64,000 nt of DNA. Source: Ashinkailepas kermadecensis. Its lineage: Eukaryota; Arthropoda; Thecostraca; Neolepadidae. Numbering within the stretch: the stretch's first letter is position 1; each line of letters starts with the position of its first letter. A program made the position numbers and the translations under genes. The stretch spans positions 496,001 to 560,000 of the forward strand of contig JAOTOM010005153.1 of the NCBI GenBank assembly GCA_034440615.1, in the 5' to 3' direction. The notes under the pieces are model-generated. The model saw nothing but the letters and a program-made list of their open reading frames with translations. It was not told the origin of the DNA and did not search any database. Below, in pieces: positions 1-11,220 of the stretch.

Positions 1-366
1 CAATTTTCCTACTCCAAATCTATCTAATGCACTTCCCTACTTTTTATTTCCACTCGTCTCATTTATCATCTCCTCATCATTTATGTGTTGCTTGCTATTA
101 ATTCAAATGGCGGTACCCATGGCTGTGAGTACGGGAGTCATAATGGAACAGGGTGCTATTGATAGTAAAGGTCATCAGTCTTACTCCATTAAATATTAAC
201 CTAGAGGCAGCTTTGTAGGATTGGAGTTCAAACCAAGCCGCCAAACTAGTAACTTAATTAGTGCCGAAAGAAATCGAGAGAGATCGGCTAGCGCCCTGTC
301 AATGATCTGATGACCGATATTCCAGGTTTGTCGTCTAAGTCTGATGAAAATTCGGAGCCCTTTCTA
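1..366. other. Unique non-coding sequence, nothing supported
   Basis: I see no convincing coding frame, RNA gene or repeat. The stretch is mixed-composition sequence leading into a short minisatellite. Confidence 0.5.
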
Positions 367-440
367 CAGCTGAGCATATTCAGCTGAGCATATTCAGCTG
401 AGCATATTCAGCTGAGCATATTCAGCTGAGCATATTCAGC
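367..440. repeat. 14-bp minisatellite, about 5 copies
   Basis: The unit CAGCTGAGCATATT is repeated head to tail without substitutions. The perfect identity suggests a recent expansion. Confidence 0.95.
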
Positions 441-1784
441 GATTTTTTTACTTCGTTCATCTAAAATGTTCTACAGTAGATCGAATTAGGATTCGTGAGT
501 AGATAGCTGTTGCACCTTAATCTTATGGTAGGGCTCGATTAGGCCTGGATATGTAGGCAGGAGGCGGATTCCGTCTCCCCTCCCCCCAGAGATCTCGGAC
601 TTTTTGGGTTGACTGCAAAACTGGATAGCTCACGCGAATTCTACTTGTGTAATCTACACATCTAGAAGTTCAAAATGTCAAAATTTTATTAATGGCGATG
701 TCAGGAGTCAAAGGGAAGGGAGAGGGCTAGTCAATACCACAGATACCTATCATAGGTGTAGTATTGCGGGTAATGCAGCTGGCAATCCAAATGTAACACC
801 GACATCACCAACTGCATTCGCATTTACGTTGCTTGATCCAATATGCAACACTCACTATTTTCGTTTGGCAACACCAACTTTGCGATTTGCAACAACAACT
901 TACGCACTCATTTCAACGTATTTAATATGGCAAAATCAAGTTCTATTTGTTGTCGCTAAATGTCCGGATTGAGCTCAGTGCTCCTCGACCAGCCTTCATT
1001 TGTAACTTTTCAACTCTTGGATTGCGCGTTAGAAAGGCGTCTCACTAACTGCTATGGAGAAGTGCATTCCCAAACCTTTCAAACATAATGTATTTATATG
1101 TATATATATATATATATGCATGTATATATTGCACTTACAGATCATCTGCCTTTCTTTTCTTCGTGTTGCAAACCAGAAGCGGTCTGTATCCTTTACAAAA
1201 CGAGTGCCGGAATCAGTCAAAATAGGCGGCAATTACGCATCGATAATTCATTTCCATATTTGTGACTCCCATTGGCGGCAGAATTGCGGTGCTATGCACA
1301 CCAGCTTGCTTATCCTGTTGTATGTGTGCATGCATGCAGACGCAATGACACAACTAAATTAATAATTTTCCGTAACCACAATCAAGACTGAAATGTGTTT
1401 GATTCGTCGTCCGCCACCGCTTCCAAGAGAATTTGACGTTAATTCCTTCCTCTGGAAGATTCATCGATAGCTTTGGATCTGCTTATCGCAACCGCGCCGA
1501 ATCCTTCAACATACATACACTGTTCTATTTGACATCTTTTGAAGACAAAATGGCATCAAGTCAGTTCACAAGGTTCAAGAGTCGGCTTAACTACTGGAAA
1601 ATAGCAAGTAGCATCGCCTTCTATCACTATTCTAATAACACTCCCTTTGTATTCATTTACTTTTTGGCACACAGGGATGCGACATCAGCAATCTGTGATC
1701 TTATTCGGTCGAGTTTACGTCTATTTTTGCTTGCTTGCTTGATTTCTTTCTTAAGTGCTTCTCCAGGCGGTCGTGGGTGGTGAA
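441..1784. other. Unique non-coding sequence
   Basis: Open frames here are short, overlap on both strands and show no recognisable domain. A short TATG/TA-rich run lies near 1098-1130. No gene, RNA or transposon feature can be supported. Confidence 0.45.
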
Positions 1785-2000
1785 CATATCAGACGGTGTC
1801 GGGCTAAATGCGCAGGTCTGCCCTGGTGCAGCTCTCACTCCACGAAGTCAGTCGCCCATATCAGACGGTGTCGGGCTAAGCACGCAGGTCTGCCCTGGTG
1901 CAGCTCTCACTCCACGAAGTCAGTCGCCCATGTCAGACGGTGTCGGGCTAAGCACGCAGGTCTGCCCTGGTGCAGCTCTCACTCCACGAAGTCAGTCGCC
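1785..2000. repeat. 72-bp minisatellite, 3 copies
   Basis: Three near-identical 72-bp units start at 1785, 1857 and 1929, each beginning CATRTCAGACGGTGTCGGGC and ending CAGTCGCC. Because 72 is a multiple of 3, open frames run through the block in more than one phase. That is a property of the repeat and not evidence of coding. Confidence 0.93.
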
Positions 2001-2150
2001 CATATCAGTGGCAGAGGACTGACGTCCGTGTTCAGTCAGTCGCCCATGTCAGCGGCCAGTCGCCCATGTCAGCGGCAGAGGACTGATGTCCGTGTTCAGT
2101 CAGTCGCCCATGTCAGCGGCAGAGGACTGACGTCCGTGTTCCATCTGTTA
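2001..2150. repeat. Secondary minisatellite sharing its 3' end with the 72-bp unit
   Basis: About three units carry GGCAGAGGACTGACGTCCGT followed by GTTCAGTCAGTCGCC. The CAGTCGCCCATRTCAG junction is shared with the preceding 72-bp array, so this looks like a derived family made from the same border. One unit is internally truncated near 2050-2065. Confidence 0.8.
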
Positions 2151-3011
2151 CCTGACACGGCGGGGCCGAACACTGTGTGGCAGTCACACCCGCAGGCCCC
2201 CGCCACTCCCGCCGGGCTTCATCTGGATCGGGTGCGCCAGTGGCGGAGAAAGAGCCACCGAAGTGAAGGGAGTGGCGGCTGCCGGTCGTCCGTCAGGAGC
2301 AAGAGTGAGTGATCTGCGATAGGCTCCCAGGCATCTAAATCGTCACGTCACTCTTCCGGGCGCGGCAGAGGCCCATGGCCGTGCGCATGGAGTATAACGC
2401 CGTCTTTAAGATTGACAGGCGCAAACGTATATTGACGACATAAATAACACCTTAACCCTCGCCAGGCCAGAGGAAGTTGGGGGGGGGGGGGGAGGTCAGG
2501 GGCTCTTGAGAGTCCCACCTCTTAGGATTTTGCGAAATAGTGACTGAATGAGTAGATCCAAAAACCCGAAATTTTTAGTGCCTTTTAAGCATCATATTTG
2601 CGTACCTCGTACATATTTGAGGTTAAGGTCCTCATAGGTCATTGACCTGAGACTGGTCAAAGAGAGTAATGCTCCAACATTTTCAAAGTGCCGCCACTTG
2701 GTGTAGTTGCAACATATCAACACCAAATTAAGATCATGCTGTTCATTCATCAAGACGAATAATTTGCTGTGTCGAAATATTAAGTAAGATCAGGCCTACT
2801 GATGCGAGGAAAATTAAATTCCATTTGCTACCGCATTGAGTGCAGAAATTTGAATATTGGGATAATTTTTGCACGTTGAAGATGATAAAGAGCATGCAAT
2901 GGGCATTTTGGTTTAATATATGTGTCAATGATCAATGACATGGCCAGGGCAATATAAGGTCAGGTCAGACATAAAGTCCGACGACCTTTGACGGCCATAT
3001 AGGGCCAGTCA
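2151..3011. other. Non-coding sequence with G run and AGGTCA-like half-sites
   Basis: A G homopolymer lies at about 2478-2491. From about 2620 to 3190 there are repeated TGACC/GGTCA half-sites, such as GGTCATTGACC and AAGGTCAGGTCAG. Such half-sites are known nuclear-receptor recognition elements and also occur inside dispersed repeats of marine invertebrates. The sequence alone does not tell these apart. Confidence 0.4.
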
Positions 3012-3046
3012 AAGGGCATCATGTATATTATATACATGATGCCCTT
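3012..3046. repeat. Perfect 35-nt palindrome (17-bp arms, 1-nt centre)
   Basis: The left arm AAGGGCATCATGTATA and its exact reverse complement flank a central TA-rich point with a single unpaired base. It could form a hairpin or cruciform. A second palindrome of the same size and geometry, but different sequence, lies at 10289-10323. Confidence 0.95.
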
Positions 3047-4680
3047 ATTGTATTGTACAGAATGTTGTGGTTCCTCGTGAAGTCATATCCGACTTCGGTT
3101 TCAGCACCGCCTAATTCGTGCAGCATGACATTGGAAGGCCGACCAATGACCTGAGATGACCCGACCTAATGTGATCTGACCTTATTTGTCCTGATTTCTA
3201 TGGAATTACTTTCCGAGCAGCGTACACACAGCGAAGGCTTAAATGAGGGAAGTTGCTAGAAGTATTTTCTTCTCGACATTGGTAGCCCACGGAGTCCCGT
3301 TTGCTGCACCCATTATCGTGTGTGCTGGTGGCCATCGTGTCGTGTGCTGAACCACACTGAATCTTAACCACACATACTTAACGGTGGGTGAGTGGTCTCC
3401 TTGTAAGAGGTGATGCTACCCTCGTGTTCTGAGCATGCCGGCAGTGACTCGGTGTCCTAAGTTCACCCATTATCAAGCTCGTAGCAATGGAACAGCAGCA
3501 GTGGAAGCAAGCAGGATCTGCTTGCTCTCCCTCTCACTCTCTTGCCTTGCGTACTGGGTATCGAAGTCGTTGAGGACCGCCAGTATATATTTCTGTTTAC
3601 GTTTAATTAATTTCCACATCGCATGGAAATGCGCATTGGATACCCAAATTCCATCAGGAATGTTCAGATCGGCTGGTGACATTCCGAGATGTTAGCCGTC
3701 CAGGTCCGATTTGTTGACCGATTTGATCCTACTTGCATTGAAACTTGTTGCCGATGCGGTTGGTGCATGTATTGTAATTTCGACACTAAACTTACAATGA
3801 GTAATCCCCGTCAGATCAAAGCCACTGACATAAACAACTTTCTTCCTGGTCCACGCCGTAAAAATTGTTCAAACACCAGCACGTTGACCCGATTCTCGGA
3901 TGCCAGATTGCTGGCATGCTGATTCCGACTGACCTTGACTTACCTTGAGTTGCGTCCGTGTCGACTCCATCTTAAATTGCTCTCCAATCGCCCATCTATC
4001 CCAAGACGTTCGTGTCACGAGGTCCCTTGCAAAGCGACATCGGAGCGGAACTTCCGCTCCTCTCCCTCCCATCTCCTTCTATTGTGTGCATGGGATGCAG
4101 TTCCTGCACTGTACGCAATAGCCTCACATGCCTTAACGTCTTATGCAGCCTTACTGGACGTGTAACTCAGTAACGCACCACCCCAGCAGGGAAGAGGAGG
4201 TGCCACTAAACTATCACTATCTATATATCTATATCACTATGCCATATATCTATATCACTATGCCACTATGTCGACAAACAACAAACATTATGTTAATCCA
4301 AGGACTTCTTGAGTCATTTTGTTGATGGTGCATCCGTCCTTGAATTCAAAGGCAGATGGAGCTTTTTCCACATCATGTATACACATTTGCTAGACGAGGA
4401 GCCCGTCTGTAACTGCGACTTCACCAACTCAAAACACATATATCCACGACCATTCACTCTGTGCTGCGCTAGTTTTTACCGGCGGGAGGTTTATTGACCA
4501 GAATAGGATGATAAGTATGAAGTATAATAGGATGATAAGTATGAAGTCAATGTTTTAAGAACTTCAATCCGGTCCCCACTTCTCTAAATTCAATACAGTG
4601 GCGTGATACTCAAACTAATACATACTTCTGTATTTGTACAGAAAATCTACGGGTCTAAAGCGCATGATTGGTTAAGCCGG
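3047..4680. other. Unique non-coding sequence with minor tandem duplications
   Basis: No recognisable coding domain. Small local duplications occur: a TATCTATATCACTATGCC-type repeat near 4207-4265, and a 24-bp duplication near 4502-4546 with the core AGGATGATAAGTATGAAGT. Confidence 0.45.
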
Positions 4681-5045
4681 ATCCTTAACGTGCCCCGGAA
4701 ATGTAACACTCCCTCCACACCCTGCGAAAAGTAACAGCAAACCGAACCCTCCTCACCTGAACTAGGCGACGGCTCCGGCGACTGCTAGCTCCTCCATGAC
4801 GTCCGGAGCGCGTGCTCGGCAGCAGGGCCTTCACCAGCGGCGTGCTCCACACCGGCACGGCAGCGTGTACGCCTCGCCAGGTCAGCGGTGCCCGAGTGTG
4901 CGGCACCAGGGCCGCCACTGTACTCGCCGAAGGTACGGTTTCACTGGGCCGGCTGCGACCCACTGACGTCGGATCGGGAAAGTGACCACTCGCGTCTGCG
5001 GACGCAGTCAACTGTGAAAATAGTCCAGCTCTCGTCCGGGGAACA

Positions 5046-5382
5046 GCCGTGCCGTCCGTGCCGTCCGTGCCGTCCGCGCCGTCCGTGCCGTCCGTGCCGT
5101 CCACGCCGTCCGTGCCGTCCGTGCCGTCCGTGCCGGTGCCGTCCGTGCCGTCCGTGCCGTCCGTGCCGTCCGTGCCGTCCGTGCCGTCCGCGCCGTCCGT
5201 GCCGTCCGTGCCGTCCGTGCCGTCCGTGCCGTCCGTGCCGTCCGTGCCGTCCGTGCCGTCCGTGCCGTCCGTGCCGTCCGTGCCGTCCGTGCCGTCCGTG
5301 CCGGTGCCGTCCGTGCCGTCCGCGCCGTCCGTGCCGTCCGTGCCGTCCGTGCCGTCCGCGCCGTCCGCGCCGTCCGTGCCGC
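5046..5382. repeat. 9-bp GC-rich minisatellite (CCGTCCGTG)n
   Basis: Roughly 36 tandem copies of CCGTCCGTG with occasional T-to-C (CCGTCCGCG) variants and two places where a unit is shortened to CCGGTG. The 9-bp period leaves almost every frame open on both strands (PSV, TDG, TAR, HGR repeats). The long frames are therefore low-complexity translations; a real proline/serine- or Thr-Asp-Gly-rich protein cannot be excluded without transcripts, but nothing favours one strand. Confidence 0.93.
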
Positions 5383-5434
5383 CCCGCTGCCTGTCCTGGG
5401 CACTTGTCACGGTCAGCGCGACGCGCAGACTGCG

Positions 5435-5576
5435 GCTGGTCAGGAGCAGCTACATACCAGCTGCTGCAGCTGGTCAAGGGCAGCTATCCCGCAGCTGCTG
5501 TAGCTGGTCAGAGGCAGCTACACGACAGCTGCTACAGCCGGTGAGCGGCAGCTATGCAGCAGCTGTTGCAGCCGAC
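5435..5576. repeat. 34-bp minisatellite, about 4 copies
   Basis: Units start at 5435, 5469, 5503 and 5537. Each carries GCTGGTCA, then GGCAGCTA, then CAGCTGCTG. The copies are diverged by scattered substitutions, so the array is older than the adjacent 9-bp array. The unit is rich in CAGCTG E-box-type palindromes. Confidence 0.85.
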
Positions 5577-5855
5577 ACGGGCTCTTTTGACGGAATCAGC
5601 AGACGATAGCTGGTAGGCTTCAGCATGGCACATGCTGGCTCGTGACCCCAATTGCTGAATATTCTAGTCGGCGTTGCGATGCCGGACAAAGAATGGAAAG
5701 TTAAAAATTATTTATTCGCTACACGTTTTCCCCGTTAATTACCATCTCAAAATCATGCAACACTATGCACGACAGAAATGCAGGACAAGCGTGTCGCGAT
5801 TCGGTTTCGAGCAGTGTTGAAATGACCGCGGCTACGACTGGCAATAGGTCACAAC

Positions 5856-6020
5856 GATGGGCATCCACTATACGGGAGCGAGATGGGCAGCCACTGATCC
5901 GCAGCGAGATGGGCATTCACTGCACGGGAGCGAGATGGGTATCCACTGTACAGGAGCGAGATGGGCATCCACTGTACGGCAGTGAGACGGGCACCCCATG
6001 TACGGCAGTGAGATGGCACG
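5856..6020. repeat. 26-bp minisatellite, about 6 copies
   Basis: Tandem degenerate units on the pattern GAGATGGGCATCCACTGTAC followed by GGGAGC. Units differ by point changes and small indels, indicating moderate age. Confidence 0.87.
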
Positions 6021-6942
6021 GACTGCTAGGACATGCTCATCGGCATTGTAAGGTGCATACTTCGCATGAGTTTTATGTCCAGTAATTCTGGGGTTTCCTG
6101 TGTGGACTGGGACTCCTGGGCGTCCATGCACACGTTTATGTCGATATAGCCGTGTCAGAGTTGCCCCCATTTTATGCAGCAGAGACGTATTCATCGGAAG
6201 AAGGTCGCACCTCCCTGACTGTTCACCGGGCGCCACCTAAAACAACGCCCAGGGAAGGTCAGCGATGAGTCCGAATCGCGGGCCCCCCTCCTCTGGGTGT
6301 GCCGGCATAAGATAGCAGTCGGCAATCGACTCAATTAACCCGATTAACTCACAAAGGCGCATCAATATCACTGGTAACTTTCACAAACAACTTGGCAACC
6401 TAGGTCATAACTTAATGTGCAAGTAGTCGAACGAACTTGATCATTATCAATGCCTAGTTACGCGACGGTTTTCAGATTATCCATGTAGAGCACAGTACGT
6501 TCATACAGGGTGGCGTTGCAATCAGCATCATTTCAAAGCGAAATTGGTTTCAAAATTGAAGATAAACTCAAAAAGTTTTCCAGTGTTCGCTTCACACGTG
6601 TCATTGGTTATACGGCTGGAAGCTGATGAAGCCGATAGCGTGCAATCATTAAACGCACGGATCAGCCGCTGTAACAAACTGTGAATTAGGAATATCGCTA
6701 ATTGCAGAGTAGAAGATAAATTTCGTTACTCGAGTACACATTTATCAAGTTATTTCAGCTTGATAAATATGTACAGGTTGCAAAACCGGCTACGTTGAGT
6801 CACTCGAAACGAAATATAATTGGGTTTGTGGTGAGGTAGGTGTGATTGGTTGGCTGGCCGGGTGTGGGTTTTACGACGCGTAGAGTGTTATGGTTGTATA
6901 CCGTCGCCAATGCGTCCCTCTGATTGGTGGCAGGTGAAGAAC
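6021..6942. other. Unique non-coding sequence
   Basis: No recognisable gene. A short palindromic AT-rich segment near 6736-6775 (TTTATCAAGTTATTTC, then CTTGATAAATATG) is the only local structure I noticed. Confidence 0.4.
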
Positions 6943-7012
6943 AGCGATAGGTGGGACTCGAACCCACAACCTTTCGGTTGGCAGACGAACAACCTATCCC
7001 AATACTACTCAC
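6943..7012 (-). mobile_element. tRNA-like SINE head (family with GAAA-capped arm)
   Basis: On the minus strand the segment carries a perfect T-arm, GTGGG-TTCGAGT-CCCAC, containing a Pol III B-box (GGTTCGAGTCC). Upstream is a hairpin CAACC-GAAA-GGTTG in the anticodon-arm position. A 7-bp outer stem GATAGGT/ACCTATC could act as an acceptor stem. There is no clear D-arm and the anticodon loop has 4 nt, so it is not a functional canonical tRNA. A second copy of this head lies at 36961-36992, which supports a dispersed SINE family. Limits of the SINE body and tail were not resolved. Confidence 0.65.
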
Positions 7013-8930
7013 CCCGGAGTGAGGGTGGCCCCGACCCTCACATGAGTCAATTATTAAGGACATGTCCGCGAGAAAGAAATGTCAGCATTACTTCTTCAAA
7101 ACAGTTTTAACTTTCGGAGTGTCACCCAAGCTTACCTCAACGTGGGGAAAAATGGACCAATCCCCTTCAACGTGGCATACGATTTTGTGTATCACATCAC
7201 GCCACTCTCTTCCTTCTTCGGGTATGCTTGTAGGCAAAACTACCCATTGGAAATTGCCTGCCATACGAATTGTAATTGCTGTTAGACACTTACGGGGTTC
7301 TAAATGTCTATCTGAATAAGTTTTGGCTGGATGGTAGCATCGTTACTTCATCTAACGATTCCTTTACTGTGCACTTGCTTGAAAAAAATGTCTGCAAAAC
7401 TTAAAGTATGGACAAGCAAAGGAGACAAACAGAAATCCCAATGGGGTTTGAGATGGCTTCAACGCAATTAGAGCCTATGCAAATGAAATCAGTGTACCCG
7501 GAGGATAGTCATCAAAGGTTTCAATGCTATGCATATGCACTACCACAACACAAGTCATCTCGGAGTTGTGGTGGTAGGACTTGATCACCTTGATTTCCTC
7601 ATCAACACACCGCAATGATGCTTACTTTGTGAAGTATCATAGTGGAGCAGATTTTCCACAAAGTTCACTTCAAATAACCATCACGACAAATGTGCACGTC
7701 AAATGTCCATCCGCACCAAATGAGACACTTCGCGGGCTTTTACAGATCACCGTCTAAGCGACTTCACGGGCTTTTACAGATCACCGTCTAAGTAGGCCGC
7801 GAACCGGCGGACAGCTGAATAAAAGACGACTACAGAACAAAGACGCAGCCTCTCATTGTCCAGCCCTTCTCCACCGCACCCGGGACGACAATTTACGATT
7901 CCCTTAAATGTCAGCAAACAAACTAGGCTACGAGTGTACTTCACATACTTACTACAACGTTCGGTGAAAAACGATCTGCACAATGCTTCCTCGGCGATCC
8001 TACAGATTGTTTTCGAGTTCGAACGCTTCCTGTGGTTTGTGGAGATAGGAATTAGATTGATGGTTTATACACAAATTGTGCCGAAATATACGGTCTGGCC
8101 GAAGCAAATAGTGTGACCTGTGATTTGGCCACATTTTCCCACTTTAGCATCCTAACGTTTTACAGCTCATATCAGGATGGCGTGGGATGTCAACCTTACC
8201 TGCTCCAAGTGATGTTTGATTCTCACTATTTCTCAGGCATGCCATACCATGCAAAGTTACTACAACATAAGTGTAGCAAGACGTGTAGTAGGATCCATTT
8301 TTCAGGAAGTGATTATTTGATTCATAATCATCATTCATATTTGACATCGCTACCCAACTGTTCAGCCAACATTCAACTATTCCAGGATTTGAGAAACTAG
8401 GACGCATGAAAACACTGATAGAAAACAACGAAGGTAGTTAAGCTCAACTACATAGGGATGTGGGCACATTCATTGGTTAGAGTGTCACACAAAATTTACT
8501 ATCGAGATATCAGAACTATCCGCGTTCGAATTCATTGAATTGAGTGGTTGATTGCATTCTTCGTGATCTTTGCTAATTTCTCGACTTGATCTTGCAACAG
8601 TTATTGGCTGGCGTTCATTGGAGACTGCTCAGAGCAGAGCCGCACGCACGAAATAATTTACCTTAGCTGCGCAGGCGCTGGCAGACAAAATATCGAAGCG
8701 CTGATCGTGAGAATGTGCATCCACGCACCGACCTCAAAAGCTAACTTCACTTAGTTTTCGCATATTCTGCTGCACGGAAGAAACGAGCACACAGCTCGTT
8801 TTCTCTGTACAGCAAAACATGCCCATATTCATACATAGGTCAAGGTATGCATATCGGGTTCGTGGGGGTAAACATTAAGTATATAACGAGTATCAAGTTG
8901 GCCTTCATCAACAGGAAAAACAGAAATTGA
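7013..8930. other. Unique non-coding sequence
   Basis: Short overlapping frames on both strands, none recognisable. A short duplication (ACTTCGCGGGCTTTTACAGATCACCGTCTAAG type) occurs at about 7728-7792. No RNA gene or mobile-element end is evident. Confidence 0.4.
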
Positions 8931-8950
8931 GCAAACCAACACGTTATTAA

Positions 8951-8990
8951 GAACTCGAGCTTTCGGTTATAGACTCCCGTCAGGGGTGCC
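8951..8990 (-). mobile_element. Possible relic of a PLE-type terminal ribozyme region
   Basis: The minus strand reads CCCCTGACGGGAGT, then ATAACCGAAAGCTCG. The order CTGA, short stem, CGAAA resembles the hammerhead-like core at PLE ends, but the second core element is GGG in place of NGA and no PLE coding sequence is adjacent. I treat it as a weak relic only. Confidence 0.25.
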
Positions 8991-10288
8991 ATAGCACAGT
9001 TCGAAAATACCATCATACAAATTAAAACACCATGAGAAACATACTGAATTGTGAATGCATCCTAGTTTCAGCCGACGAAATTCATCCAGACATAGAGCAT
9101 CAAAATGTAAACTTCAGCCAGTGATAAACAAGCACCGTACTGAAATATAGCCACCAAGAAGAACTCAGATCATTATCTAGGGCTACGGGACGGGGGAGAC
9201 GGAATGAAAACTTGTAGCAAGCAACAATGGTGGTGGTGAACTAGGGAAAGTAAGTCAAATATCAAGAATCATCAGGGAAACACATTTCTCAACCAACTCA
9301 ATACCCATATCGGTGTTCACTTTTACTTATATGGATCCCATCGGTCAAAACAGGCTTCCAGCCAGGTGATCTGATACCAAACACGCACCTTTCATGCCAG
9401 TGTAGCCTGGACGAGACGGGAGTCGCTACAGAGACCGACCGGGATTCTTGATGGGGGTGGCGAGGGGGTTTGCTGTGCTGGTGATGCAGTACAAGATAGA
9501 CCAGTGACCGCCACGCCGACGAGAAAGAACACGGAATCACTCTCTGACAAGCACACATTATATTTCAGAATTGAATTGAAGAAGTGAATTTCACAAGGGT
9601 GCAGTGGTTCGATGGCCGTTGCAACTGGGTGCCCCCAAGGTGCAAGTGGTCGTTCAATGCCCATCCTGACCATACACATTTAACCACTTAGCCCAAAATA
9701 TGCGGATAAACTGAGCCTCTAATGCTGAGGCTTAGCTTGGAATATGATTACGCCTCCACACTTAAGGATTTCCCGCGGTACAAAAAAACGTGTTTGTAGA
9801 CGTGTTCCTATGTTTATATTATGCATGTTCTTCTAGTTTTTCCTTGGTATGCATGCAGACATATGTAGAGAAGCCCCTTCTCCAGTTTGATTGAGCTCCG
9901 TCAAGTCATCTGAAACCAGGTCAAGATAAATAGGATAAATCTAACTATTGATGTATTATTATGCTGTTTTATGGTTTATTTCGAATTCTCTTGACCTAAA
10001 TAGTATCAAATTTGCATGGCACGACCTAAGATTCCCAATGGAACCAAAACTATGAATGATAGGTAAGGTCAAGGTCATCCTAGGTAATAGTGCTATAACA
10101 TTTGAGGAACAAAAATTTCGTCTCGAAGATGTGAATATATGGTGGATTAAAGCCTCCCAAATGATTACAGTTTGGTACTGCTTACAATACGTGCGTCTTG
10201 GATCTATGTTTGAGGTCAGGTCAGTGGCCTAAGATTGCCGCCAATTTCGTTCAGTTTTGAACCAATGCGACTATATTATTTTATATAT
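8991..10288. other. Unique non-coding sequence
   Basis: No recognisable coding or RNA feature. From about 9900 to 10230 there are GGTCA/TGACC half-sites (AAGGTCAAGGTCA near 10062) similar to those at 2.6-3.2 kb and 39.5 kb, suggesting a shared, strongly diverged repeat. Confidence 0.4.
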
Positions 10289-10323
10289 ACACAGCGCATA
10301 TTATTTAATAATATGCGCTGTGT
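10289..10323. repeat. Perfect 35-nt palindrome (17-bp arms, 1-nt centre)
   Basis: The arm ACACAGCGCATATTATT is followed by one base and its exact reverse complement. It matches the size and one-base centre of the palindrome at 3012-3046, but not its sequence. Confidence 0.95.
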
Positions 10324-10531
10324 AATTAGCTATCAGATGGCATGCGTTTTAACTCCGTGTCTTTGCCAGAAGTGGGAATATAAAATGTTTTCGAAATGTC
10401 TTCTTTATGAAAAAACGTCATTTTGAGTATCAAATTATTTTCCAATCAAACGTAAGGCCATTCTCGGGCCATATTCAGTTACGGTTCTCTGATGATACCC
10501 GGTTCACGTCCGTGCGCCGCTTCGTTTGGAT

Positions 10532-10566
10532 CTCCGTCTCGGGGTTCTTTAGCCCCTGAGACGGAG
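10532..10566. other. GC-rich hairpin, 13-bp stem with one bulge and 8-nt loop
   Basis: CTCCGTCTCGGGG pairs with CCCC-(T)-GAGACGGAG around the loop TTCTTTAG. It may be a structured RNA element or chance. It does not match the histone 3' stem-loop or a tRNA arm. Confidence 0.6.
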
Positions 10567-11034
10567 TGTGAAGATCTGACCGGAGAGACCTGGCAAGCTA
10601 AACACAGTAGTATCAGCTCTTCGTGGGACACAATACCATGTGTGCAAAATGACGAAAATATGCATTACCATGGATGCTTAATTTTGATGTAGATGAAGCT
10701 AAGCAAATTAGTGTCCGGGCATGATGTTCATTTGAGGTTTGTAAACTAAGGAAAACGTTTGAGCGAACAAACTGTTGTCATCACACTTCATTCCAGTCAG
10801 AGAACAAATATAAGATCATCAAGACGATTCACATGTACAGGGGTGCACCAAACGTATGTTTTGATAAACATTTTGTACCTCATTCTGCCGAAAGTTCAGG
10901 TCTACTTATTGTGCATAATACCGCCAAAGCAATGCTGGTCGTGGCCCTCCTGGAGGTGTGTGTCTACTCAGAATAGCCTCGGAGATGCGCGGATCAGAAC
11001 TGGAAACTCTGGCATCGTTTCCGCCCGAGAGCGC

Positions 11035-11220
11035 GTCAGATCATCTACCACCCGGTCAGATCATCTACCACCCGGTCTGATCATCTACCACCCGGTCAGA
11101 TCATCTACCACCCGGTCAGATCATCTACCACCCGGTCAGATCATCTACCACCTGGTCAGATCATCTACCACCCGGTCAGATCATCTACCACCCGGTCAGA
11201 TCATTGACCACCAGGTCAGA
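11035..11220. repeat. 20-bp minisatellite, about 9 copies
   Basis: The unit GTCAGATCATCTACCACCCG repeats with very few substitutions. The last unit is diverged (ATTGACCACCAG). Confidence 0.95.

Noticed and set aside
4597..4612. A further hAT end (CAGTGGCGTGATACTC)
   Set aside because: No partner TIR or 8-bp duplication within range; nine matching bases are not enough.
11035..11220. CRISPR array
   Set aside because: The 20-bp units are directly tandem without unique spacers, and the DNA is eukaryotic.
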